A stretch of DNA of 64,000 nucleotides from Streptomyces sp. SA15 (GCF_002291145.1 NZ_NTGE01000163.1:39533-103532); one strand, 5' to 3'; positions 27,645 through 36,735 are shown, counted from the first letter of the stretch. The notes: generated by a model from the sequence alone, not told the origin. Numbers and translations are program-made.

Positions 27645-27662
27645 CTTTAGCGATCGCTAAAG
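27645..27662. promoter_or_regulatory. TetR operator candidate, perfect 18-bp palindrome
   Basis: CTTTAGCGATCGCTAAAG is fully palindromic and lies about 90 bp before the divergent hydrolase start, positioned to control that promoter. Confidence 0.75.
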
Positions 27663-27667
27663 GTGGG

Positions 27668-27735
27668 TGCGACCGAACACCCACGCCCACGCCCACCTCC
27701 ACGTCCACGTCCACGTCCACGCACATACACGTGCA
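27668..27735. repeat. Hexamer-based C/A-rich repeat in the hydrolase leader
   Basis: Runs of CCACGC and CCACGT hexamers (about seven units) followed by ACACACGTG-type sequence, nearly free of T, between the operator and the start codon at 27754. Confidence 0.85.
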
Positions 27736-27753
27736 CACACAAAGGACCCAGCC

Positions 27754-28545
27754 ATGACCACCGAAGCCCCCGCCCTCTACGCCCGCACCGTCCACGGCTC
27801 GGGCCCCGGTCTCCTCCTCGCCCACGGCGCCGGCGGCGGCATCGAGGCCAACTACGGCCCGATCATGAACGGGATCGCCGCCCAGCACACCGTGGTCGGC
27901 GTCGACTACCCGGGCTCCGGCAACACCCCCACGCAGACCGCCCTGGAGCTCGACGAGCTGGCGGACCAGTTGGTCGCGGCGGCGGATGCCGAAGGACTCG
28001 ACACGTTCGCCGTCTCCGGGTACTCGCTGGGCGGCGCGGTCGCCATCCGCATCGCCGCCCGCCACCCGGAGCGGGTCACCTCGCTCGTCCTGAGCGCCAC
28101 GTTCGCCCACCTGGACACCCGCACCGAGCTGGCCGCCGACCTCTTGCACCAGCTCTTCATCTCCGGACAGCACATGCTGCTCGCCCAGTACCTGACCCGA
28201 CTGACCCTCAGCGCCCCCGCCCAGAACTCCCTCACCCCCGCCCAGGCCCGAGCCACCGCCGAACAGACCGCCTCGGCCATACCGCCGGGCACCGGCGCCC
28301 AGGTCGACCTGGTCCGCCGGGTCGATGTACGCGACGACCTCGCCGCGATCACCGTCCCGACCCTCGTCGTCATCACCACCGCCGACTCCCTCATCCCCGC
28401 CGCCCTGCAGCACGAACTGGCCGCCGCCATCCCCGGCGCGCAGATCGCCGAACTCCCCACCGGGCATCTCCCCTTTGTCGAGCAGCCCGAGGAATGGCTG
28501 CGGCTCATCACCGACTTCCTCGGCCGACAGCAGATACGGCGCTGA
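27754..28545 (+). CDS. Alpha/beta-fold hydrolase
   Basis: Soluble hydrolase (263 aa). HGAGGGIEANYGP forms the oxyanion-hole region, VSGYSLGGAV holds the nucleophile Ser, an Asp follows in TTADSLIP, and the catalytic His is in LPTGHLPFVEQ. It resembles pimeloyl-ester/MhpC-type hydrolases; the substrate is unknown. ATG has AAAGGA just upstream. Divergent from the TetR gene and behind its perfect operator, so it is the probable repression target. Confidence 0.87.
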   Translation: MTTEAPALYARTVHGSGPGLLLAHGAGGGIEANYGPIMNGIAAQHTVVGVDYPGSGNTPTQTALELDELADQLVAAADAEGLDTFAVSGYSLGGAVAIRIAARHPERVTSLVLSATFAHLDTRTELAADLLHQLFISGQHMLLAQYLTRLTLSAPAQNSLTPAQARATAEQTASAIPPGTGAQVDLVRRVDVRDDLAAITVPTLVVITTADSLIPAALQHELAAAIPGAQIAELPTGHLPFVEQPEEWLRLITDFLGRQQIRR

Positions 28546-28675
28546 AGCCCCGGCCGCTGGAGCGCGAGCACCTCATGCGGCTCGACTTGAGGTGCTCGGC
28601 GTGGCTGCCCCGCCTTGATCACGGCATGCGCGGCACCGGACCTTCAGCAGGCAGGCAGGTCCGTGCGAGCGTGCT

Positions 28676-29848
28676 GTGATGCGTGCCTACGTGGACCTGC
28701 TGCACTACGGGGCAGCTCGCCGACTGTTTGCCGCCACCGCCACCGGCAAACTCGGCTTCGCTGTTTTCCCGCTGGCCACCGTGCTGCTCGGACACGGCTC
28801 CTCCGGGTCCTTCCTGGACGCCGGGGCCGTGGCCGGCGCCTGGAGCATGGGCGGCACCGTGACAGGGCCTCTGCGCGGACGCCTTGTCGACCGCCACGGC
28901 CAACGCCTGCCTCTCGTCGCCCTGACCCTGATCACCGCCCTTGCCGCCGCGGGCCTGGCCACCGCAGTGGGAACCGCGCAACTGATCTGCTTCGGCGCAC
29001 TCGCCGGCGCCGCCGCCCCGCCGATCGTGGCCAGTATTCGCCCCCTGTGGGCGCAGGCAGCGCCCAAGGACTTGGTGCACAGCGCCTACGCGCTGGACGC
29101 GGTCCTCACTGAAGTGACCAAGATCTGCGGACCGCTCATCGCGGCCGCATCCGGCGCCCACTCACCACGCCTGGGTGTGATCATCGCGGCGGCACTCCTG
29201 ACGAGCAGTACCTGCCTGGTGATCTTCCACCCGCCAACCCCTCGCATTCCCGCGGCATCAGGCACCGGCGGCGTCCTGACCTCCCCCGCCCTTCGCCTTC
29301 TGCTCACCGCCAACACGTGCGCGGGCCTGTGTCTGGGTGCACTGACCGTCGGTCTTCCCGCCCGAGCCGCTGAGAGCGGGTCAGCAGCCGACTCCGGCTG
29401 GTTGTTCGCTTGCCTCGCCTTGGGCAGCGCACTCGCCGGCGCGCGATTCGGCATCCGCCACCGCGCGGCCTCGCCCGCCACCGGCTACCTCACCGCCTTT
29501 GCCTGGCTCGCCCTCGCACTGGCCCCACTGGCCACCGTCTCGACACCGGTACTGTCGTTGATCCTTCTGCTCAGCGCAGGCGCCGCGCTCGCGCCCATGA
29601 CGATCTGCTTGTTCGAACTGCTGGACGTCCATGCGTCCCCACACACAGCGGTCGCATCCATGATGTGGATGGTCGCGGGAGAAGAGCTCGGCATCGCTGC
29701 GGGGAGCGTGGTCGCAGGACTACTGGCGCAGAGCGTCGGTGCCTGGTCGGCCCTCCTCACCGCGGCAGCAAGCGGTGGACTCGGCGCCCTCGTCGTCGCT
29801 ACGGGCAGGGCCGACCTGGCCGCCGGCGACGCAGCCACCGATCGCTGA
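28676..29848 (+). CDS. MFS transporter
   Basis: Membrane protein of 390 aa with about 12 hydrophobic segments and the MFS loop between spans 2 and 3 (GPLRGRLVDRHGQRLPL). It is probably a drug/metabolite exporter. GTG 28676 or the next-codon ATG are equally possible starts; no clear ribosome site. It follows the hydrolase by 130 bp on the same strand. Substrate unknown. Confidence 0.82.
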   Translation: MMRAYVDLLHYGAARRLFAATATGKLGFAVFPLATVLLGHGSSGSFLDAGAVAGAWSMGGTVTGPLRGRLVDRHGQRLPLVALTLITALAAAGLATAVGTAQLICFGALAGAAAPPIVASIRPLWAQAAPKDLVHSAYALDAVLTEVTKICGPLIAAASGAHSPRLGVIIAAALLTSSTCLVIFHPPTPRIPAASGTGGVLTSPALRLLLTANTCAGLCLGALTVGLPARAAESGSAADSGWLFACLALGSALAGARFGIRHRAASPATGYLTAFAWLALALAPLATVSTPVLSLILLLSAGAALAPMTICLFELLDVHASPHTAVASMMWMVAGEELGIAAGSVVAGLLAQSVGAWSALLTAAASGGLGALVVATGRADLAAGDAATDR

Positions 29849-29894
29849 CGCGAGCGGCCGACCGCGTATCGGTGAATCCTGGGCAGTCTGACTC

Positions 29895-30467
29895 TTACTG
29901 CGCAGTGCCCGGGCGGATTCCGTACTCGGCCAGCCACGCCAACAGCTCCTGCCGAGAAGCCCCGACAAGTCTCCCGCCGGTGAAGCGAGCGTCATCCGTG
30001 ACCTCAGCCACGCACTCCGTGGGAGGCACAAAGGCCAGTGCCTCTTCATCGCCGGTGAACTCGGCCTCCGCCAGAACCAAGCCCTCCAGTGGACCGTCGA
30101 AGACGTCAACTCCCAAGGGAGGCACACTGAACCGCGTCTTGTACAACACCGCGGCCGGCAGCGAGGCGAGGAGATCGTACTCGGCCTGGGACAGGTACGT
30201 ATTCGTGATCAGCCCTTGCACGGCACCCGGCTGATCAACAGGCACTTTCTGGGTGAGTTTGAGTTCACAACCGCCGACGTCCGAGCGCTCGGCCCGTCTG
30301 AGACGCAGACGTGTCCCCACCAGATACCGGTCCGTGATCACACGGATGACAGTGACCGTCGAAGGAGCGGGAGGCCCTGCGAGCAGGAACCGTCTCTCCC
30401 GCTCAATACGCGCGTATTTCCCCGGGCTGACGACCTCGCCTTGTGCCTCACCGGCTCGCTCCATCAT
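29895..30467 (-). CDS. CYTH-domain protein (triphosphate tunnel metalloenzyme family)
   Basis: A 190-aa CYTH protein. The metal-binding signature near the N-terminus is IERERRFLL (an ExExR/K variant); tunnel strands continue in TRLRLRRAE and ELKLTQKV, and acidic residues near the C-terminal side are in LAEAEFTGDEEALAF. Members hydrolyse inorganic or organic triphosphates or make cAMP; the actual substrate is not readable here. Two ATG codons occur in tandem at the start. Convergent with the MFS gene. Confidence 0.82.
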   Translation of the reverse strand: MMERAGEAQGEVVSPGKYARIERERRFLLAGPPAPSTVTVIRVITDRYLVGTRLRLRRAERSDVGGCELKLTQKVPVDQPGAVQGLITNTYLSQAEYDLLASLPAAVLYKTRFSVPPLGVDVFDGPLEGLVLAEAEFTGDEEALAFVPPTECVAEVTDDARFTGGRLVGASRQELLAWLAEYGIRPGTAQ

Positions 30468-30523
30468 GAGCCGAGCTTCTCAGCCCGCCCTCCCTACCGA
30501 GCAGATGGCCTACTCCGGAAAGG

Positions 30524-31441
30524 TCATCGGCGTCGCAGCACGCGCGGCAGGCCCGTCACGGACATCATGAGCGAGTACAGCGAGGTCGTTGCCGTGATGA
30601 ACAGCCGGTTGTTCTTCGGGCCGCCGAAGGCGATGTTGGCGACCGGTTCGGGCACGTGCAGTCTGCCGATGAGGGTGCCGTCGGGGTCGTAGCAGTGCAC
30701 GCCGTCGCCGAACACGGCGGCCCACAGCCGCCCTTCGTCGTCGAGGCGGATGTTGTCGAAGCCGCCGGTGTGCTCGGCGAACACCTTGCCGTTGGAGAGG
30801 GCGCGATCCTCCCGCACGTCGAAGACGCGGATCTGTCCGGCTCTCGTGTCGGCGACGTACAGCCGGCTTTCGTCCGGTGAGAAGACCAGGCCGTTCGGTC
30901 CGTCGAAGCCGTCCGCGACCCGGTGGACCTCGCCGGTCACGGGGTCGATCCGGTAGACGTCGCAGGTGCCGATCTCACTCTCGGCCCGGCGTCCCTCGTA
31001 GTCGCTGGTGATCCCGAAGTCCGGGTCCGTGAACCAGACGGAGCCGTCGGAGCGTACGACCGCGTCGTTCGGGCTGTTGAGGCGCTTGCCCTCGTAGCGG
31101 TCGGCGAGGACGGTGACGCGGCCGTCGGGTTCAGTGCGGGTGACCCGGCGGTTGCCCTGCTCGCAGCTGACCAGCCGGCCCTCGCGGTCGAGAGTGTTGC
31201 CGTTGATGTGCCCGGCCGGGGAGCGGAAGACCCCGATCACGCCGGTTGCCTCGTCCCAGCGCAGCAGGCGGTCGTTGGGAATGTCGCTCCAGATCAGCTG
31301 CCTCCAGGCGGGCAGATAGAGTGGCCCCTCGGCCCAGCGGCAGTCGGCGTGCAGCCGCTCGAGCCGGGCGTCGCCGTTGGCGCACCTACGAAAGCGCTCG
31401 TCCAGAACCTCGTACAGGTTCTTGAGGATCTCACCAGACAT
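30524..31441 (-). CDS. SMP-30/gluconolactonase-family protein
   Basis: A six-bladed beta-propeller lactonase-type protein (305 aa). Family motifs include EGPLYLPAWRQLIWSDI, INGNTLDREGRLVSCEQGNR, LNSPNDAVVRSDGSVWFTDP and GPNGLVFSPDESRLYVADT, which carry the metal-binding Glu, Asn and Asp. It likely hydrolyses a sugar lactone. ATG has GAGGGAGAGG upstream; open frame beyond it has no ribosome site. Confidence 0.88.
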   Translation of the reverse strand: MSGEILKNLYEVLDERFRRCANGDARLERLHADCRWAEGPLYLPAWRQLIWSDIPNDRLLRWDEATGVIGVFRSPAGHINGNTLDREGRLVSCEQGNRRVTRTEPDGRVTVLADRYEGKRLNSPNDAVVRSDGSVWFTDPDFGITSDYEGRRAESEIGTCDVYRIDPVTGEVHRVADGFDGPNGLVFSPDESRLYVADTRAGQIRVFDVREDRALSNGKVFAEHTGGFDNIRLDDEGRLWAAVFGDGVHCYDPDGTLIGRLHVPEPVANIAFGGPKNNRLFITATTSLYSLMMSVTGLPRVLRRR

Positions 31442-31650
31442 GATCAACCTCTCCCTCGTACCAGTACACAGGCCGGCACGGCGCTCGGCAAGGCGATCGG
31501 TCTGCCGTCCGGCGCGGCTCACGATCTCCGCGCGAAGGATCGAGGCCCTGCTGCTCCAGGATGCAGCTGCCCGGTTCGCCCATCAGTTGGCCAAGTCGGG
31601 GTAACCGACAGCCGAGGGCACGCATGTCGAGCCCGGCGAAAGGAGGCACG

Positions 31651-31851
31651 ATGCCCCTCACATTCCGTAAGAGCTTTCGAATCCTTCCCGGAGTGCGGCT
31701 GAACATCAACAAGCGCTCCTGGTCCATCACCACCGGCGGCGGCAGGCACGGGCCGCGGCACACCCGCAGCAGCACGGGACGGCGTACGACATCGGTGGAT
31801 TTGCCGGGACCTTTCGGGTGGCGTCGCACACGTACCGCCAGGCGCCACTGA
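31651..31851 (+). CDS. DUF4236 small protein
   Basis: A 66-aa basic protein opening MPLTFRKSFRILPGVRLNIN and continuing KRSWSITTGG, the characteristic DUF4236 pattern. Function unknown. AAAGGAGG lies four bases before ATG, a strong site. The C-terminal half is Arg/Thr/Gly-rich. Tandem with murA, 93 bp upstream of it. Confidence 0.82.
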   Translation: MPLTFRKSFRILPGVRLNINKRSWSITTGGGRHGPRHTRSSTGRRTTSVDLPGPFGWRRTRTARRH

Positions 31852-31944
31852 GGACCCGCGTCCCACCAGGCACGATTGACGGTCCATCACCCGAATGGAC
31901 CCCCCGGAGATGTGCCATCTCATATCTGAGATAGCCTCAACCTC

Positions 31945-33474
31945 ATGGCAGACGACTACCTCGTACGCATCGGCAAGCTCATCCGTGACGCCCGGCAGCA
32001 CCGGGGCTGGACACAGGCGCAGCTTGCCGAGGCGCTCGGCACCAGTCAGAGCGCCGTCAATCGCATCGAACGCGGCAACCAGAACATCAGCCTTGAGATG
32101 ATCGCTCGCATCGGTGAAGCACTGGAGAGCGAAATCGTCTCGCTGGGCTATGCGGGCCCGATGCATCTGCGTGTGGTCGGCGGTCGTCGGCTGTCCGGCG
32201 CGATCGACGTGAAGACGAGCAAGAACGCGTGCGTGGCACTGCTGTGCGCCTCGCTGCTCAACAGCGGGCGCACGGTGCTGCGCCGGGTCGCCCGGATCGA
32301 GGAGGTGTACCGCCTCCTCGAGGTGCTGAACTCCATCGGCGTCCGCTCCCGCTGGATCAACGACGGCGTGGACCTGGAGATCGTGCCGTCGGCCGAGCTG
32401 GACATGGCGGCGATCGACGCGGAGGCCGCCGTACGGACACGGTCCATCATCATGTTCCTCGGCCCGCTGCTGCACCGTATGGACCACTTCAAGCTGCCCT
32501 ACGCCGGCGGTTGCGACCTCGGTACGCGGACCATCGAGCCGCACATGATCGCGCTGCGCCGGTTCGGGCTGGACATCACGGCGACCGAGGGGCAGTACCA
32601 CGCCGTGGTCGACCGGGCGGTCCGCCCCGGCCGCCCGATCGTGCTGACGGAGCGCGGCGACACCGTGACCGAGAACGCGCTGCTGGCGGCCGCCCGGCAC
32701 GACGGCGTCACCGTCATCCGCAACGCCTCCTCCAACTACATGGTCCAGGACCTGTGCTTCTTCCTGGAGGCCCTGGGCGTCAAGGTCGAGGGCGTCGGTA
32801 CGACGACGCTCACCGTGCACGGCATGCCCACCATCGACGTGGACGTCGACTACTCCCCCTCCGAGGACCCGGTCGAGGCGATGAGCCTGCTGGCCGCCGC
32901 GGTCGTCACGGAGTCGGAACTGACGGTGCGCCGGGTGCCGATCGAGTTCCTCGAGATCGAGCTCGCGGTGCTGGAGGAGATGGGCCTCGACCACGACCGC
33001 ACGCCCGAGTACTTCGCCGACAACGGCCGTACGCGCCTGGCGGACCTCACCGTCCGGCCCTCCAAACTGGAGGCGCCGATCGACAAGATCCACCCGATGC
33101 CGTTCCCCGGCCTGAACATCGACAACGTCCCGTTCTTCGCGGCCATCGCCGCCGTCGCGTCGGGCAAGACCCTGATCCACGACTGGGTCTACGACAACCG
33201 CGCGATCTACCTGACGGACCTCAACCGCCTCGGCGGACGTCTCCAACTCCTCGACCCGCACCGGGTGTTGGTCGAGGGACCGACGCGCTGGCGAGCCGCC
33301 GAGATGATGTGCCCGCCCGCGCTGCGGCCCGCCGTGGTCGTCCTGCTGGCGATGATGGCGGCGGAGGGCACGTCCGTGCTGCGCAACGTGTACGTCATCA
33401 ACCGCGGTTACGAGGACCTCGCCGAGCGCCTCAATACGATCGGGGCGCAGATCGAGATTTTCCGGGACATCTGA
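31945..33474 (+). CDS. murA: XRE-HTH / UDP-GlcNAc enolpyruvyl transferase (MurA) fusion
   Basis: A 509-aa fusion. Residues 1-70 are an XRE DNA-binding domain (GWTQAQLAEALGTSQSAVNRIE); residues 75-509 are an EPSP-synthase fold of the MurA type, which adds enolpyruvate to UDP-GlcNAc in the first step of peptidoglycan synthesis. The substrate-binding KNA (93-95) and the active-site loop GGCDLGTRTIEPH with Cys190 are retained. The same fusion is known from S. coelicolor SCO5998 (second MurA). The last four codons and stop form the start of the 36-bp direct repeat at the island boundary. Whether it binds DNA is not established. Confidence 0.93.
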   Translation: MADDYLVRIGKLIRDARQHRGWTQAQLAEALGTSQSAVNRIERGNQNISLEMIARIGEALESEIVSLGYAGPMHLRVVGGRRLSGAIDVKTSKNACVALLCASLLNSGRTVLRRVARIEEVYRLLEVLNSIGVRSRWINDGVDLEIVPSAELDMAAIDAEAAVRTRSIIMFLGPLLHRMDHFKLPYAGGCDLGTRTIEPHMIALRRFGLDITATEGQYHAVVDRAVRPGRPIVLTERGDTVTENALLAAARHDGVTVIRNASSNYMVQDLCFFLEALGVKVEGVGTTTLTVHGMPTIDVDVDYSPSEDPVEAMSLLAAAVVTESELTVRRVPIEFLEIELAVLEEMGLDHDRTPEYFADNGRTRLADLTVRPSKLEAPIDKIHPMPFPGLNIDNVPFFAAIAAVASGKTLIHDWVYDNRAIYLTDLNRLGGRLQLLDPHRVLVEGPTRWRAAEMMCPPALRPAVVVLLAMMAAEGTSVLRNVYVINRGYEDLAERLNTIGAQIEIFRDI

Positions 33475-33495
33475 ACGGCGGATGCCGCCGCACCC
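33460..33495 (+). repeat. Left direct repeat (attL candidate)
   Basis: TTCCGGGACATCTGAACGG followed by CGGATGCCGCCGCACCC; it encodes FRDI-stop of murA and the left arm of its terminator. Matches 48013-48048 with one mismatch. Confidence 0.75.
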
Positions 33496-33541
33496 TGCTT
33501 GACCTGCACGTATGCGGGTCATGAAGGGGTGCGACGGCACC
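33480..33541 (+). terminator. murA terminator-like hairpin, left copy
   Basis: GGATGCCGCCGCACCC pairs with GGGGTGCGACGGCACC with two mismatches across a 30-nt loop, immediately after the murA stop. Confidence 0.6.
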
Positions 33542-33598
33542 TTTGGGACTTCTCCTGGGACTTTGGGCCGGGACCGGGCTTCTGCCGGGTCGTCCGGG

Positions 33599-33993
33599 CT
33601 ACGCGAAGACCGCGTCGATGGCGGCGCTGCCGCGTGCACCGGCGCGGGGCAGGAAGTGCGCGTACTTCCGGAGCGTGAACCCGCGGTCCGAGTGACCGAG
33701 CCGCCGGGCCAGGGACCTCGGCCGGGCGTGGGTCGTCCCAGGGCATGGTGACCGGCACGGGTTCGAAGAGCTCCGTGTGCTGTCGTATGGCCTTGGCCAC
33801 GCTTGAGGGCAGGGGCACGTCGCGGATCTTGCGGCCCTTGTTCGGCGTGCCGGGCGCAGGCCCTCGTACTGCCGGCCGCACCAGCGGTTCAGCAGTGCGC
33901 GGTCTTGGTCGGCGGCGAGGAGGCCAGTGCCGGTAGTGACCGGTAGTCCCCGACCTCGGCGACCAGGGAGGCGTCGGCAGAGGCGTCGGTCAT
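33599..33993 (-). pseudogene. Tyrosine-recombinase (phage-type integrase) relic
   Basis: Minus-strand fragments in different frames read NKGRKIRDVPLPSSVAKAI and EPVPVTMPWDDP, typical of the catalytic domain of Streptomyces integrases, and then LARRLGHSDRGFTLRKYAHF ending in AIDAVFA-stop, the C-terminal box with the likely nucleophile Tyr. The stretch between them, which should carry the HxxR motif, is missing, as is the N-terminal half. Non-functional. Its place beside the left repeat supports site-specific integration at murA. Confidence 0.75.
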
Positions 33994-33998
33994 GACGG

Positions 33999-34985
33999 TT
34001 ATTCCTCATCCGTTCCAGCAGTACCTGGGCCAGGCTGGTATCCGCACCCGATGAACACGAACTGCCCGGGCTGGACCCGTACTTCGGTGCGCTCCCAGCG
34101 GTAGATCCCGCTCTGCTCGCCCTCGTAGGTGAAGGTGTCTCCCGCCTCTATGGTGACGACCGGGTCGGCCGTCACGTCGCCGAAGGACTCCCACTCGTCC
34201 TCGCCCGGATATCCGTCGGCGAACCAGCGCTGCTGCAGCTGAGCGCGGACGGTGTACGACGAGGTGTTGTGGACCTCCACGCTGTACGAGGCCGTGTGAA
34301 TCAGGTCGTCGCCCGACTGCTCCTCGACCGAGGCCGACACCTCCAAGGCGCGAGCCGTGGGGCAGTCTTCTCTCTGTTCGGTCGGCACCGGCTGGCTGTA
34401 GACACCGTCGGTCACCGCGGCCATCTGGTCCGGGCAGTAGAACGTGGCTGCCTCCACGATGAACCCCGCCTGGTCGACCTGGTCGGTCAACGGCAGCCCC
34501 ACCGCGTCGGGTACCTCGTTCATGTCCGTGCCGCCGGCGAGCGCCTCGCAGACGGCTTTCGCGTCTTTGATGACGGCCGTACGGAAGTCGGATATGTCGC
34601 TGCCGCCGGGCATGGACGACATGACACCGTAGGAGACGGTGCCGCTGGGCCAGGTGGAGAACGGCGCGACGTCACCGACGAACGCCGTGTCGCGGGCGGC
34701 AGTGGAAGTGAACTGCGGAACCGCGACATACGGTGGCCCGTCGCCCGGCGAGGCAGCGCTCTTCGACGCGGAGGTCCTCAGCGGAGCGGGCCCGGGCTGT
34801 GGCCGGGCGTCGTCGGGGTATCGGTTGACGACCATGGCAGCGCCGGCGACGAGCACGAGAACAACCGCCCCGGCCCCGGCGACCCACCGCCGGCGGGGCC
34901 TGGCACCGTTCGTCACCGTGGACTCGTCCGCGCCGGGAACCCGGCGGGATGGTTCTGCCTCGTCCGGTCTCGGTCGCACATCAGA
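33999..34985 (-). CDS. Membrane-anchored hypothetical protein
   Basis: Not recognised. The 328-aa protein has a Pro/Arg/Glu-rich cytoplasmic tail (MSDVRPRPDEAEPSRR), one transmembrane segment near residues 37-55 (WVAGAGAVVLVLVAGAAMVV) and a large extracytoplasmic domain with a few Cys residues (VCEAL, FYCPDQ, DCPTARALEV, IGCGYQPG) that could form disulfides. The C-terminal part is beta-rich and may be an Ig-like or DUF4352-type fold. GGGGG lies 11 bp before ATG at 34985; an in-frame ATG nine bases earlier is possible. Inside the island. Confidence 0.6.
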   Translation of the reverse strand, partial: SDVRPRPDEAEPSRRVPGADESTVTNGARPRRRWVAGAGAVVLVLVAGAAMVVNRYPDDARPQPGPAPLRTSASKSAASPGDGPPYVAVPQFTSTAARDTAFVGDVAPFSTWPSGTVSYGVMSSMPGGSDISDFRTAVIKDAKAVCEALAGGTDMNEVPDAVGLPLTDQVDQAGFIVEAATFYCPDQMAAVTDGVYSQPVPTEQREDCPTARALEVSASVEEQSGDDLIHTASYSVEVHNTSSYTVRAQLQQRWFADGYPGEDEWESFGDVTADPVVTIEAGDTFTYEGEQSGIYRWERTEVRVQPGQFVFIGCGYQPGPGTAGTDEE

Positions 34986-35541
34986 CATGATCGGCATTTC
35001 CCCCTGTGTCCCCCTCACGGCCCCAACTGGCCGAAGGCGATCATCCTAAGAGCTCACGCAGATCCACACATCGTCGTGACACTCGGGGCTTCATGATGAC
35101 GGCGGAGTGGCAAGTCCCCACCTCGGTGCAGCAGCGGATGACAGCACCAGACGGCCGACCCTGTGGGCGGGGCTGCTCGAGGCGCCACCGTTTGATACGT
35201 CCGTGCCGGAAGGACGAGTCCGTCCGGCACGATCGCCCCGCGGCCGTACGCCAGTGGATCGAGGCCGTGATCGACACACTCAGAGGCCAGCTCAGCCTGG
35301 AGCAACACGGCGGCAGAACCCCCTGCGATGCCCCGCATGACGGGCTGGCTGCTTTTCCCAGCCGATCGCATGGTCGCGGCTTGCCCGGACATGGGAACTC
35401 TCGCTCCGCATCGGGACTGTCCACGGAGTTGTGCCACCTGACGGGGGGGATAACCAGAGTGCGCCTCCGGGGGTCTGCCGCCGCCCGTTCCGGCGCTCAA
35501 CCCCATTCCCGGAGGCCATCGGCCATCCCTAGCGTCAAGGT
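34986..35541. other. Intergenic region with transposase debris
   Basis: About 555 bp. Apart from the transposase relic no gene is supported. The last 100 bp must hold the promoter of the secreted hydrolase. Confidence 0.5.
35100..35345 (+). pseudogene. Transposase C-terminal relic
   Basis: The frame reads IRPCRKDESVRHDRPAAVRQ and on through WIEAVIDTLRGQLSLEQHGG RTP, the region around the last acidic residue of DDE transposases (ARKDE...RQWIES.NDTLKGQLDLE.HGGRT type). It has no N-terminal part, and after RTP the family sequence is lost. Insertion-sequence debris. Confidence 0.6.
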
Positions 35542-36555
35542 ATGACGAAGGACTACGTGGTGGGCGATGACGGGGTTGGGCGTGGGAGCACGACGCGCAG
35601 GGGTGTGCTGCTGGGGCTTGGCCTCGCCGCAGGTGGCACTGTCCTCGGCGTGGGCACGGGAGCGACCGCGTCCGCTGCCGCGACCGGGCGTGACGGCAGC
35701 CGGGGCGGGAGAGGACCGTGTACGTATGTGCTGGTGCACGGCACGCATAGTGCGGGAGCGTACTGGCTGCCCGTCGCGCAGGAGTTGACCCAGCGCGGTC
35801 ATCGCGTCGTCGCGGTGGATCTGCCGTTGCACGGCTCGCAGGCGTTCGTGCCGGAGTCGTACCAGAGGCAGGACCTGGCGGCCATGGCCACCGAGCCCTC
35901 ACCTGTCGCCGCCCTCTCTCTGGACGACTACGAGAAGCACGTGACGCGCATCGTGCGCCGCGCGGCGGCGCACGGCCCCGTGGTCCTGGTCGGCCACAGC
36001 CTGGGCGGTGCCACCGTGAGCCGGGTGAGCAACGCCGTACCGGAACTGCTCCACCACATCTGCTACATGGCGGCCTTCTGCCCCAGCCCCGCCCTGCCGA
36101 CCCCCGACGCCTGCACCGCGGCACCGGAGAACGAGAACGCGCTCATACCGTTCGATCAGATCATCGGGGACCCGGAACAGCTCGGTGTGATGCGGCTCAA
36201 TCCCCGCACGGGTGACTCCGGGGACCTCAAGGCGCTCAGGGAGATGATGTGCGCGGACTATCCGGACGACGCGTTCCGGCAGCGGCTCGGCAGCATGCAA
36301 ACAGACGAGTCGACCACGGCCTACGCAGGGCGAGCCGTCGGCAAGGCGGCTACCTGGGGACGGCTGCCCCGCACGTACCTCCGCTTCGGCAACGACCGGA
36401 CGATCGCCACGAAGCTCCAGGACCGGATGATCGCGGAGGCCGACGCACGGACGCCTCACAACCCCTTCCGGGTCCATGACTTCCCCACCGCTTCGCACAT
36501 CGGCCCGCTGGACCCAGCACCGGTGGCGAGCGCCCTGGCCGTGCTCGCCCCGTAA
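35542..36555 (+). CDS. Secreted alpha/beta-fold hydrolase (Tat signal)
   Basis: A 337-aa exported hydrolase. The N-terminus has a twin-arginine signal (STTRRGVLLGLGLAAGG) with an Ala-rich cleavage region near residue 47. The mature enzyme shows oxyanion-hole HGTHSAGAYW, nucleophile elbow VGHSLGGATV, and a C-terminal His in FPTASHIGPL. The pattern resembles the salicylate-esterase/EstC-like branch; the substrate is unknown. It is the first intact cargo gene transcribed rightward in the island and is followed by a long palindrome. Confidence 0.85.
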   Translation: MTKDYVVGDDGVGRGSTTRRGVLLGLGLAAGGTVLGVGTGATASAAATGRDGSRGGRGPCTYVLVHGTHSAGAYWLPVAQELTQRGHRVVAVDLPLHGSQAFVPESYQRQDLAAMATEPSPVAALSLDDYEKHVTRIVRRAAAHGPVVLVGHSLGGATVSRVSNAVPELLHHICYMAAFCPSPALPTPDACTAAPENENALIPFDQIIGDPEQLGVMRLNPRTGDSGDLKALREMMCADYPDDAFRQRLGSMQTDESTTAYAGRAVGKAATWGRLPRTYLRFGNDRTIATKLQDRMIAEADARTPHNPFRVHDFPTASHIGPLDPAPVASALAVLAP

Positions 36556-36616
36556 GACCTGGCGGTTCGTCAGATCACCACGCCCCTCACGAGGAATGGC
36601 CATCCGCCACCAAGAT

Positions 36617-36735
36617 GGGCTCTGTCGAGAAAATGCGGGGCACAGCCACTCGTTGATAACTGCGATCAGCACGGTCGCCTCGTAGCGGCCATCAACGAGT
36701 GGCTGTGACCGGCACACTCGACAATCGCCCGAGCC
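36617..36735. repeat. MITE-like long imperfect palindrome
   Basis: CACAGCCACTCGTTGAT at 36641-36657 and its exact reverse complement at 36691-36707 form a 17-bp stem with a 33-nt loop. Farther out, GGGCTCTGTCGAG on the left is answered by CTCGACA...GAGCC on the right. The nested arrangement resembles terminal inverted repeats of a small non-autonomous element; it could also act as a terminator for the hydrolase gene. Confidence 0.6.

Noticed and set aside
33460..33560. tRNA gene at the island boundary
   Set aside because: Integrases usually target tRNAs, but no T-loop or acceptor pairing is present; the repeat is the murA end and its terminator hairpin.
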